From positions 1 through 23,166 of IMG/VR virus record IMGVR_UViG_3300033143_001929: a stretch of DNA of 23,166 nucleotides; one strand, written 5' to 3'. The stretch comes from a virus. Below the pieces are notes generated by a model. That model searched no databases. It was not told the DNA's origin and saw only the letters and a list, made by a program, of their open reading frames with translations. This document shows, in pieces, positions 8,540-16,235 of the stretch (position 1 is its first letter; each line of letters starts with the position of its first letter). Both the position numbers and the translations under genes were made by a program.

Positions 8540-8587
8540 TGGGGCGGCTTGCCTTAATTGTTGTTGCCCTATCCAATAACGGCCCCA
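8540..8587 (+). other. Long-loop inverted repeat before the adaptor gene
   Basis: TGGGGC (8540-8545) can pair with GCCCCA (8582-8587), bracketing a 36-base loop. It lies in the 60-base gap before the ATG at 8595, which has no recognisable Shine-Dalgarno sequence (CCACCCTATT precedes it). The fold could influence translation of the next gene or stabilise an mRNA end. There is no T-tract, so it is not a standard terminator. Confidence 0.25.
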
Positions 8588-8594
8588 CCCTATT

Positions 8595-9233
8595 ATGAAT
8601 GAACTCGAAAAGCATGTGCTTCAAATCATCGGAGAGGACACGACTTCCCCTGATGTATTTTTAAATACAGATGCAGGCATGGAGCCGATACGTGATTCTA
8701 TTAACGATGCTATTCAAGAGATAACGGCGTTAACAGGGTCGGTAAAGGAAACCTACTTTATTCCCCTGGTAGCTGGTCAGATGTTTTACAGGATCAGTTT
8801 TACCAGTGGGTTTTTTGGTTGGGTTACAGATGCATGGCTGGTCAATCAGAAAAGACGATTAGTACAAACCGATGTACTCAAGTTAAGCCGTGATAATCCT
8901 AGATGGATGTTAACCAATGGATCACCAGAGCAATACATGCAGATTGGTGAGGATACGCTTGGTGTTTATCGAAAGCCTGGAGGCAGTGATGACATGATAG
9001 AATTAACTGTCGTCACTATTCCAAAGCGGTATGAAACAGACAAAGATCGTGTAAAATTAAGAGACACGTTTAAATGGGCTGCAGTTCATTATGCTGTTTC
9101 TGAGTATTGGGTTAGTCGCGGAGATGTTAAGGCGGCTAATTTCGACCTTGCTAAATACATTGAAGAACTGGGCATACAGAGTCTTTATCCAGAAGCACAG
9201 GAGAGGTTTCGTACCTTTAATGCACGCAGATGA
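8595..9233 (+). CDS. Probable head-tail adaptor protein
   Basis: A 212-residue protein. The N-terminal helical region (ISDSIND-like segment, IRDSINDAIQEITALTG at about 32-48) leads into a beta region and a long C-terminal helix (about 155-195). That plan is seen in the gp6-like or tail-tubular-A-like adaptors that join the portal to the short tail. The gene lies upstream of the other tail genes and overlaps the next by ATGA (9230-9233), as expected for an adaptor. No conserved catalytic residues are present. The call relies on fold-type impression and gene order; a head completion protein is the main alternative. Confidence 0.6.
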   Translation: MNELEKHVLQIIGEDTTSPDVFLNTDAGMEPIRDSINDAIQEITALTGSVKETYFIPLVAGQMFYRISFTSGFFGWVTDAWLVNQKRRLVQTDVLKLSRDNPRWMLTNGSPEQYMQIGEDTLGVYRKPGGSDDMIELTVVTIPKRYETDKDRVKLRDTFKWAAVHYAVSEYWVSRGDVKAANFDLAKYIEELGIQSLYPEAQERFRTFNARR

Positions 9234-9967
9234 ATTATGGACAGCAACTTAAAAGAATCAGGCGCTATCTCAGGGACCCAGACGGGAATTTATGGGATAA
9301 TGCATATCTGAAAACAGTATTTAACGATATTCAGCGCGAAATACAAAAGAAAACACAGTTCTTAGAATCTATTGCCGCTATCCGTATTCCACAGACATAT
9401 CAATTTTCATATATGTTCGATTTTGAATGGTCGAGCTTATCCGGTTCATTATTTTATCGTTGTTTGAAATTCTACCAGCAAGCAGGCTTTGCTATATGTA
9501 ATCGATGGGAAGCACAAACTCAGTTTGGTAATAGCGGTTTAAGTGACGATAACGGCGCTATGTTTACCCAAGTATGGGAAGCGTGGTATTTATCACCAAA
9601 TGAGGCTATCAGAACATCATTTCCTAAAAACTTTCATACAACCAAGCTACTGGCCTTCGATAATGAGCCGATAGATTATATTGATAAAAAATCCATTACG
9701 ATGCAGGACCCCGCTTATCAGTCAAGAGAGGGCAAGCCACTGGGGTACTACAGGGAGGATGATTTAGAAAACGATTTCATCATATACCCGCGTCCATCGT
9801 CTATTGTATGGGATGATGTTATCCGTTTATGCGTGGCATGTACTTATTTGAGATTGGCACAGAGCAATCAGGTCAGTTTGGCATGGTTATATACCGTGAA
9901 GGGGATACCGTTGAGGGCATTGGTATTATCGCTTCGCGTACAGGGTCTCTGTTTAATCAGGATTTAG
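9230..9967 (+). CDS. Connector/tail protein, N-terminal part of a frameshifted gene
   Basis: This 245-residue frame starts in ATGA overlap with the adaptor gene. It looks like a real phage structural protein up to about residue 197 (SSIVWDDV, ending near 9820). After that the translation (VACTYLRLAQSN onward) turns into unstructured shadow-like sequence to the stop at 9965. The sensible continuation, GMYLFEIGTEQSG, is in the -1 frame (next entry). That frame has a stop at 9814-9816, so the switch falls after it. Adding one base gives a 361-codon gene, 9230-10311. Position between adaptor and nozzle proteins suggests a virion connector or tail component. The last 48 or so residues of this frame are probably not real. 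Confidence 0.7.
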   Translation: MNYGQQLKRIRRYLRDPDGNLWDNAYLKTVFNDIQREIQKKTQFLESIAAIRIPQTYQFSYMFDFEWSSLSGSLFYRCLKFYQQAGFAICNRWEAQTQFGNSGLSDDNGAMFTQVWEAWYLSPNEAIRTSFPKNFHTTKLLAFDNEPIDYIDKKSITMQDPAYQSREGKPLGYYREDDLENDFIIYPRPSSIVWDDVIRLCVACTYLRLAQSNQVSLAWLYTVKGIPLRALVLSLRVQGLCLIRI

Positions 9968-10311
9968 GGCTTGCGATCGACATTGTAGAGGCTGATAACA
10001 ACGTATTATTGATTTATGATGTTATGCCTGGGGATATTCAGGATGATAACGATGAGAGTGATTTCCCTGAATATTTGCAAAAATATATCGAGTGCGGGGT
10101 ATTGGAGCGTGCCTATACTGCTAACACTGATGGGCGCATCGATAGTCTTAGGGATTATTGGGGCGGGCGTTATCGTTTGGGCTTATCCGTTATAGAGATG
10201 ATCAAGGGTAAGCGCAAGGCAGACCGTGTTTATCGCCTTAGAACCTCACAAAGACCTGCACAGAGAAACTTTAGGCATCCACGCCTTCCAGACGGATATC
10301 CAGCAGTATGA
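9829..10311 (+). CDS. Connector/tail protein, C-terminal part of a frameshifted gene
   Basis: This frame is open from 9817 and its first ATG is at 9829. It continues the preceding frame with well-formed protein: beta segments (FGMVIYREGDTVEGIGIIAS), then a helical, charged C-terminal region (DFPEYLQKYIECGVLERAYT) and a basic end (RNFRHPRLPDGYPAV). Its stop overlaps the next gene's start as ATGA (10308-10311), which anchors this frame as the genuine end of the gene. There is no good ribosome-binding site for the ATG at 9829. Translation as a separate protein is therefore less likely than being the second half of one protein of about 360 residues. Confidence 0.7.
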   Translation: MRGMYLFEIGTEQSGQFGMVIYREGDTVEGIGIIASRTGSLFNQDLGLAIDIVEADNNVLLIYDVMPGDIQDDNDESDFPEYLQKYIECGVLERAYTANTDGRIDSLRDYWGGRYRLGLSVIEMIKGKRKADRVYRLRTSQRPAQRNFRHPRLPDGYPAV

Positions 10312-12014
10312 GCCTTATATTCAAGCCTAATGGCCTGTTAAATATTGCAACAGAGGCAACCGACTTACCGCAGATTGGAGATGGGACCAGCTTTGCATCA
10401 GACGCACTAACACGCTGTAAAAACCTCAGAGTAGACCAGACCGGGGTTTTAAAAACCCGTGATGGATCGAGTAAATTTAATACATCTGCTATTAATACAG
10501 CTATCTGGCTATTAATTGAGCAGGCTGGTAATCGGTATTCATTTGCAGGGGCAAACATTTATAAAGATGAATCGAGCATAGCATCAGGGCTAACCTCGGC
10601 TCAGTGGTCGGGTATTAAGTACAATGCTTTCAATGATACTACGAACCAGATATATGCGCTTAACGGGACTGACAGGAAGCGCATACAGGACACCACGGTT
10701 ACCGAATGGGGTATAGAGCCTCCAACCGTAGCCCCGACACTTGCTGTGGGCGCTTTGGGCGGGTTAACAGGTGATTATAACGTAAGATATACCTATGCAC
10801 GCAAAGTTGGTGCTACGGTCGTCTCTGAGTCTGACCCGTCTCCTGCTGGTACTGCGGCCACACTATCCAATGAAAGTCTATCCGTTACATGGACAGCTTC
10901 CAGTGATTCACAGGTAACACATGTTAGGGTTTACAGAACATTAACCAGCGGCGCTACTTATTTTCATGACCAGGATATAGCCATAGGGACGGTCACTGTA
11001 GACACTGATACAACTGATGCAGGGCTTGGTACTGAGGTCGCTACTGATCATGATAGACCCCCGCTTGGTTCGCACGTATCAGGCCCCACATATAATGGCA
11101 CATGCTTTATTATAAAAGATAATCTTCTGTATTACTGCAAGCCAAAGCAGCCAGAATACTGGCCTTTATTGTACAATATCGAAGTTTCAATAACACAAGA
11201 CCCCGGACAGGTATTGGTTTTTCATAACGGACAACCTTATGTATTAACCAAGAACGAAATATTCTATATTCAAGGCACGGGGCATGGGACGTTTTTCCCA
11301 TTACCGATGAAGGCAAGAGCCGGTGCACAGGGGTTATTTGGGGCTATATCTGTACATGGACATGGTATTTATCATGTAGGCTCTGACGGTCTTTATCTTT
11401 ATTCAGGTACGGACGAAAAAATAACACAGAATAATCTTGATCCAATATTCAGAGGCGAAACCGTTAACGGACTCCCGGGTGTAACTGATCTTAATACCGC
11501 ATGGCTACATCAGCATAAAAATAGTCTGTATTTTGGGTATACATCGAGCGGTAACACATATCCGACTAATGTAATTATATTCAACTTAACGTCTAAACGC
11601 ATTGCATACTATCTTTATAATGACGGATCAGATATTGAAATCAGGTGTATCGAAACCGATAAAACCAATAACAAGCTGATTGTAGGCGACAACACCGGGT
11701 TTGTAAGAGAGATCGAGCAGACTAGCCAAACCACTGATACCAGTACAGCGATATCATGGGAGGCACAGGGCAAAGATTTCACATTGCAGACCCGGGCTAA
11801 TTTCCCTCGATGGGTGAAATATGACGTTGATGCCAGCTCAACCACCACCTGTACAGGAGAATTATTATTGGATGGTGTCTCGCATCAATCACACACTGTT
11901 ACCGGGAACAGAAAAACCAGGAGGCGATTAGTTGACACAGGAAATGGGGAGCGTGTTTCACATAAGATTAGTGGATCAGGACCCGTTTCTTTTTATGCAA
12001 TAGAAAGCGAATGA
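10308..12014 (+). CDS. Probable tail nozzle / DNA stabilisation protein
   Basis: A 568-residue, almost wholly beta protein. An N-terminal segment (MSLIFKPNGLLNIATEATDLP) is followed by repeated short beta motifs (about 35-135). A fibronectin-type-III-like domain covers about 140-245 (YNVRYTYARKVGATVVSESDPSP, then VTHVRVYRTL), and blade-like repeats about 250-470 resemble a beta-propeller. Podovirus nozzle proteins (T7 gp12-like, P22 gp10-like) have this kind of build and plug DNA in the filled head. Assignment is by architecture and position after the connector gene. The start overlaps the preceding stop as ATGA. A moderately strong call; a different minor tail protein is possible. Confidence 0.7.
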   Translation: MSLIFKPNGLLNIATEATDLPQIGDGTSFASDALTRCKNLRVDQTGVLKTRDGSSKFNTSAINTAIWLLIEQAGNRYSFAGANIYKDESSIASGLTSAQWSGIKYNAFNDTTNQIYALNGTDRKRIQDTTVTEWGIEPPTVAPTLAVGALGGLTGDYNVRYTYARKVGATVVSESDPSPAGTAATLSNESLSVTWTASSDSQVTHVRVYRTLTSGATYFHDQDIAIGTVTVDTDTTDAGLGTEVATDHDRPPLGSHVSGPTYNGTCFIIKDNLLYYCKPKQPEYWPLLYNIEVSITQDPGQVLVFHNGQPYVLTKNEIFYIQGTGHGTFFPLPMKARAGAQGLFGAISVHGHGIYHVGSDGLYLYSGTDEKITQNNLDPIFRGETVNGLPGVTDLNTAWLHQHKNSLYFGYTSSGNTYPTNVIIFNLTSKRIAYYLYNDGSDIEIRCIETDKTNNKLIVGDNTGFVREIEQTSQTTDTSTAISWEAQGKDFTLQTRANFPRWVKYDVDASSTTTCTGELLLDGVSHQSHTVTGNRKTRRRLVDTGNGERVSHKISGSGPVSFYAIESE

Positions 12015-12026
12015 TAGGAGTTTGCT

Positions 12027-12560
12027 ATGATATTAGTACCTTATGTAGAGTTAAACGGCTCTAGAACTATTTCTGATGATATTTTAATATCTGTATTTAA
12101 TCAAACAAAAGAAGATGGTATTTTTGACACTGTTTTTTATGAGGGGAATATAAATACAGAGCAAGATTTTATTAGCATAATGAAATCCGCCAATAATTAC
12201 CCTGTCTTTATTTTTGATGAAGATAAAACCCCTTTAGGCTATGCGTGGCTAAATGGACTCGGCAACAATCATGCGTTTGCCCACTTTTGCTACTTGAAAA
12301 GATCATGGGGTAAGCATACACAAGAATTTGGCAGCAAACTTTTAAAATATTGGTTTTCATTCCCCGGCGAAGAGGGTCTTTTGTTTGATGTAATTTTAGG
12401 CAATGTTCCTGATTTTAATAAACATGCTCATAAATATATTGAGAAATTAGGATTTAAGAAAGTAGGGGAGATACCAAAAATGTGTATTAATAAAAGTTCC
12501 AATCGAAAATCCAGTTATTATCTGTACTATTATTTGAGGGAAGATCATGGGCAAGAGTAG
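12027..12560 (+). CDS. GNAT-like N-acetyltransferase (accessory gene)
   Basis: A 177-residue protein resembling a GNAT acyltransferase. HAFAHFCYLK (82-91) fits the beta-4 strand, RSWGKHTQEFGSKLL (92-106) fits the CoA-pyrophosphate loop and helix, and NVPDFNKHAHKYIEKLGFK (126-144) is the classic 'N...A..YEKLGF' end motif. A beta-strand tail with YYLYYYLRED follows. The substrate is unknown. The gene sits between nozzle and ejection genes, looks AT-richer than its neighbours by eye, and has its own start signal (GATAGGAG, 12013-12020). That suggests a cargo gene inserted in the late operon. It overlaps the next gene by 14 bases. Confidence 0.7.
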   Translation: MILVPYVELNGSRTISDDILISVFNQTKEDGIFDTVFYEGNINTEQDFISIMKSANNYPVFIFDEDKTPLGYAWLNGLGNNHAFAHFCYLKRSWGKHTQEFGSKLLKYWFSFPGEEGLLFDVILGNVPDFNKHAHKYIEKLGFKKVGEIPKMCINKSSNRKSSYYLYYYLREDHGQE

Positions 12561-13422
12561 TGGAGGTGGTGATGCAGGGCAAGGTCAGGCTGCATTAAAA
12601 CAAGCGGAATTAGCGGAAAAGCTGTTTGAGCAAACCGACCCTTTGCGCGAATTATTTGCCGGCAGGGGTGAAAGTTTTCTTGAGGGCGGGGCTGATGTAA
12701 CACAAACACCTGGGTTTGCAAATCTAAAGCAGGCGATTGAAACGCAGTTTGGCAGGGCAAAGGAAGGTGTTCTGTCAGATCAAGCGACCGGGGGCGGATT
12801 GTCGGAATCACTTGCCGGATTACAAGGAGATAGAGCTAAATCATTAGTCAGTGGAATATCGGGGCTTCAAGAGAATGAATTAGCCAGATCGTTTGCGCTT
12901 GCTACAGGAACGGCACCAACCGCATTGGGGGCATTGGGTCAAGCTGGACAGACTCAAGCAGGGCTTGCAAATGCCGCTGCCAATAGATCCTCTTCTGGAA
13001 AGGCAGCACTTGGTAGTGGAGCGGGCTTATACGCAGGACTATCCAAAGCAGGAGGCGCAGGTGCTGCAGGTGCGGGTGCTGCTGCAGCACTATCAGCAGC
13101 CCCGGCAATAGGTGCGGGTATTGGCAGTTCAGCGGCACTTTTACCGCTTAGCAGTAGAGACTATAAAGAAAATATTCATGAATACGATATCGACGCCCTG
13201 TCGGATATGATTCAGAATGTCAAGATTGTTCAATATGATTACCTGCCTGAATACAGCGGGAAAAAGAATGTTATTGGCATGATAGCAGAAGAAACCCCAG
13301 ATGCATTTACAACCCCTGATAAAAAACAAATCGAGATTATGAATCTTATCGGCGGGCTTATTGCTGCTAATCAGGTTTTGACCAGAAAGGTAGAATTAAT
13401 GGAGTCTTCTCATGGCAAATGA
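12547..13422 (+). CDS. Ejection-type virion protein with C-terminal S74 chaperone-like domain
   Basis: A 291-residue protein in two parts. The first (1-200) has a Gly/Ser start (MGKSSGGGDAG), helical Gln/Ala/Leu-rich segments and a strongly Ala/Gly-rich hydrophobic stretch (168-198, with GAAAALSAAPAIGAGIG). The second (about 202-291) matches the peptidase S74 / intramolecular chaperone domain of tail fibres and spikes: SSRDYKENI (202-210), VIGMIAEETPDAF (242-254), and a long helix with NLIGGLIAANQVL (266-278). In known members this domain trimerises and cleaves itself off at the Ser of the S-R-x-x-K motif; S202/S203 and K207 are present here. First of three ejection-protein candidates (compare P22 gp7, gp20, gp16). 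Confidence 0.72.
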   Translation: MGKSSGGGDAGQGQAALKQAELAEKLFEQTDPLRELFAGRGESFLEGGADVTQTPGFANLKQAIETQFGRAKEGVLSDQATGGGLSESLAGLQGDRAKSLVSGISGLQENELARSFALATGTAPTALGALGQAGQTQAGLANAAANRSSSGKAALGSGAGLYAGLSKAGGAGAAGAGAAAALSAAPAIGAGIGSSAALLPLSSRDYKENIHEYDIDALSDMIQNVKIVQYDYLPEYSGKKNVIGMIAEETPDAFTTPDKKQIEIMNLIGGLIAANQVLTRKVELMESSHGK

Positions 13423-14347
13423 AGCTAATTTTTTCGGTAATTTCCTACAGTCTTTTGCTCAAGGTCAGCAGCTTGCTGGACAGAAGAAACTGCAGGATGA
13501 TGAGCGCAAGGCAAAATTAAAGCTAATTGACTTTCAGTTGCAAAAAGCAGAACAAACGCAAACGGCACAAGATCAGTTTTTCGGACAGTTTCAAGGTGAA
13601 GAAGGCGTACCAGGGAAGTCATTAACAGAGATTCTATCAGATCCTCAAGGGCAGATGTCAGCATTAAAGAGTGGTTTAGTTAAATTTGGCGATATTGGTC
13701 AAGCTAAGCAGCAAGAAATGATGACAGGGCTATTAGAAAGACTTGGAGGTGCGGGTGGCGCTGGTCAAGGCGGAGTAACGCCATTAGTAACTATGACTCC
13801 TAGAGGACCAAATGTTAAATTTCAGCCTGATAGGGTAACATTTCAGGATACTGGAACAGAGTTAATACCTGTTAACCAGCGTGGCGAGCGTGTTACTGAT
13901 ATAAGTCCCATCAAGAAAAACATAGGCGCTTTAAAAGAAGTTGATATTGAGATCAATCAGCGTGGAGCTAAAGCTGTTTTAAGCCGTTTAACTGAGTTGA
14001 GTAAAGAAATATTTAAGGATGATGGTTTTTTTGAAAGATTAAAGTCAGCTCCACAACACATGATTGAGTCATTTACACAGTCAAATCCAAAAATTGCACT
14101 GCTTGATAGCTATATAAAGGGAACACTTGCGCCAATGATCAGGTCATTAGGTGAAAAAGGATCTCTGTCTGATACAGACGTAAAAAGGGCTATGGCTCTG
14201 ATGCCGACTATGTTCCCTATCCCTGATAGTAAAGAAGTAGCAATGGGCAAGATTAAGCAGATAAATGATATATTAGATCGTGTAAGAAAAAAACCGTCCG
14301 CTCCATCTGGTAGTGGTAATGTAATCGACTTTTCGGAGCTTCCATAA
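13412..14347 (+). CDS. Probable ejection / internal virion protein
   Basis: A 311-residue helical protein. The N-terminal part (about 18-60) is Gln/Lys-rich coiled-coil-like, and a Gly-rich hinge (112-121) follows. The second half contains YIKGTLAPMIRSLGEKGSLS (234-253), a segment of a type common in late phage virion proteins. No membrane segment or catalytic motif is clear. The gene overlaps the preceding S74-domain gene by 11 bases and is followed directly by the next ejection candidate, so all three are probably co-translated and packaged together in the head. The function is inferred from this grouping. Confidence 0.55.
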   Translation: MANEANFFGNFLQSFAQGQQLAGQKKLQDDERKAKLKLIDFQLQKAEQTQTAQDQFFGQFQGEEGVPGKSLTEILSDPQGQMSALKSGLVKFGDIGQAKQQEMMTGLLERLGGAGGAGQGGVTPLVTMTPRGPNVKFQPDRVTFQDTGTELIPVNQRGERVTDISPIKKNIGALKEVDIEINQRGAKAVLSRLTELSKEIFKDDGFFERLKSAPQHMIESFTQSNPKIALLDSYIKGTLAPMIRSLGEKGSLSDTDVKRAMALMPTMFPIPDSKEVAMGKIKQINDILDRVRKKPSAPSGSGNVIDFSELP

Positions 14348-15898
14348 GTGGACGTAAGGATGCCAGATGGTACTGTTATCAAAAATGTACCTAAAGGAAC
14401 GACTAAAGCTGAATTAAGCAGAAAGCTAGGCTTGTTTCAAGATGAAGGCATGTCATTGCGTGCATTGCCGCCACTGTCTTTTGAAGAAGAAACCGCACAG
14501 CGTGAAGCCCAGACAGCGCAGATGCAAGAACAGTTACCTGAGCAAATCCCAGGGTTTCAACTACCACATCCAGAAGGCATGACAAAAGAAGGTCTACAAA
14601 CAGCCAGAGAAAATCTTCCTCTAGCAGCATCAGCCCCAGCGGCAATGATGGGCGGCGGCGCTGTTGTATTACCAGCCTTAAGAGCTTTAATGGCCGCAGG
14701 TGGAACCAAGACAGCCCAAGAGATTGCAGGTGGTGAAGGTATATCAGAAGCGGTCAAGTCAGGGGCAGTAGAGGGTGCTGAAATAGGCGCAGGTACGCTT
14801 GCTGGTGGATTAGCATTTAAGCATTTATTAGCCCCTGCCGGACGTGCGATATTTGGTACAAAACCTGGAATAAAAGCATTAGAGGCAATCGAATTTGCTA
14901 AAAATAAACTAATAACTGCAGGTAAAACCCCAAGACTGGCTACTCTCGACCGAGCTTTCTTAAAAGAAGAAGGAGGCGCATTTCTGCCTATTGATGCAAT
15001 TAATGACGCTTCTTTATTACAAACTACACGTTTCTTATTGGCTGGTGGTAGATCTTCCAATGTTAGAGCTGCAACCGCTGCTAAATTCATCAATAAAGAG
15101 ATTAATAAACTTGTAGGCAGGCCGACACCAGACGCCTCAGAAGTCGCTTTGTTAGGTAAGAGTGCATTTGAGCTGCATGGTATACCGATAAAGGCCGCCG
15201 GTGCTGCAGATGACTTTATTAATGAGGCGGTTACATCAGTTAATGCAAAGGCACTGCACGCATTGAAAGCCTCTAATCCAGAAGTCCATCAGGTTCTACT
15301 TGCAAAAAGACTTGCTAATGTTTTTGAGAAGTTCAAGAAGCCTAAATTATTAGAAGGTAAACCCATATATGATGGTGCAGCCCTTAATAAGTGGGTTATT
15401 GGCAATAAAAAGATGCTGAGAGATGTCTATGGCGAGGCTACTGCTGGCAATATGGCTTCATTTACAAACTATGTCAGGTTTTTAGATGATATTACAGAGA
15501 GTGCATCTAAAGGTTTAGGGTTAAGCCCTCCTACTTTGCAAGGTGTAACAAGACTTGCCGTTGAAGGTGGTGCTATGAAGTGGATGCCAGGATTGGGTGA
15601 TCCTGGGGTAGCAGCAACAATAGAAGCTGGGTCATGGTCATTAGGCAATACTTTAATGAATCCTACATCCAAAACATTCAGGTTTTTCCAAGCCCTGCCA
15701 AGTGCTGCGCATGCTGTTAAGGCTGGAGTACAATTAGCAGGAGCCAAGGCTGCTTTAAGTGATAAGCCTAAAAAAGTACAGTTCCCGAAAGGTGTTTCTA
15801 TGTCGGGTATTATCGGGACTCCTACAGGAACGTTAAAACGTCCCAAAGGGCTTAAACCAGGCAGTCTATTCAAGATAAAAGACAGTGGCATCATCTAG
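14348..15898 (+). CDS. Probable DNA ejection (pilot) protein
   Basis: A 516-residue protein. It begins with the short module MPDGTVIKNVPKGTTKAEL (5-23), which recurs at the N-terminus of many phage ejection and structural proteins. Next come a Gln/Glu-rich segment, two hydrophobic Ala/Gly-rich stretches (about 91-118 and 139-170) and a long helical body. The C-terminus is basic (KPKKVQFPKG to the end). Amphipathic and hydrophobic stretches fit a protein that inserts into the host envelope to form a DNA channel. It uses a GTG start immediately after the preceding TAA. CGGAG at 14335-14339 is nine bases upstream, whereas the ATG at 14360 has only AAGG adjacent to it, so GTG is preferred. Overlaps the next gene by 14 bases. 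Confidence 0.6.
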   Translation: MDVRMPDGTVIKNVPKGTTKAELSRKLGLFQDEGMSLRALPPLSFEEETAQREAQTAQMQEQLPEQIPGFQLPHPEGMTKEGLQTARENLPLAASAPAAMMGGGAVVLPALRALMAAGGTKTAQEIAGGEGISEAVKSGAVEGAEIGAGTLAGGLAFKHLLAPAGRAIFGTKPGIKALEAIEFAKNKLITAGKTPRLATLDRAFLKEEGGAFLPIDAINDASLLQTTRFLLAGGRSSNVRAATAAKFINKEINKLVGRPTPDASEVALLGKSAFELHGIPIKAAGAADDFINEAVTSVNAKALHALKASNPEVHQVLLAKRLANVFEKFKKPKLLEGKPIYDGAALNKWVIGNKKMLRDVYGEATAGNMASFTNYVRFLDDITESASKGLGLSPPTLQGVTRLAVEGGAMKWMPGLGDPGVAATIEAGSWSLGNTLMNPTSKTFRFFQALPSAAHAVKAGVQLAGAKAALSDKPKKVQFPKGVSMSGIIGTPTGTLKRPKGLKPGSLFKIKDSGII

Positions 15899-16235
15899 AG
15901 AACATTATCATGTAATGGGTAATACGGTTGAAGAGCTGGCCCGTTCACTTAATTTCGCTTTATCTCAGATAGAAAGCAGGCTGGATAAGCAAGAGGGCGT
16001 GCGCGGTATACCTAAGTTTGAGTCTGCCGTTGATATGGATAGTAATCAGATTAACCAACTAGCAGCTCCAGTAGTGCCATCAGATGCTGCACGAAAGGCT
16101 GACGCAGCCGGACAAGACTTAGAGACAACCGATTCACCAACTTTTGTCGGACTTACCTTAACGGGTACTGCAGATGCCAATGTTTACACGGTAACCGATT
16201 CTAACGGCACTATAATTCATCAACTGGGCGCATAA
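15885..16235 (+). CDS. Short tail fibre/adaptor protein
   Basis: A 116-residue protein with a GTG start inside the end of the preceding gene. The N-terminal helix (GNTVEELARSLNFALSQIES) is followed by SAVDMDSNQINQLAAPVVPS. That stretch closely matches a motif of the 'NxIxxLAxPVxxxDAA' kind, which is very common in phage tail fibres. The C-terminal part is beta and ends with TIIHQLGA. The next gene's ATG follows its TAA directly. It may connect fibre to tail. An alternative start is the ATG at 15915, but the conserved-looking opening ASSREHYHVMGNT favours the GTG. Confidence 0.6.
   Translation: MASSREHYHVMGNTVEELARSLNFALSQIESRLDKQEGVRGIPKFESAVDMDSNQINQLAAPVVPSDAARKADAAGQDLETTDSPTFVGLTLTGTADANVYTVTDSNGTIIHQLGA

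Noticed and set aside
14557-15093. 178-residue minus-strand open frame inside the third ejection-type gene.
   Set aside because: Low-complexity Ala/Pro/Ser translation antisense to Ala/Gly-rich coding sequence; an expected shadow of that composition.
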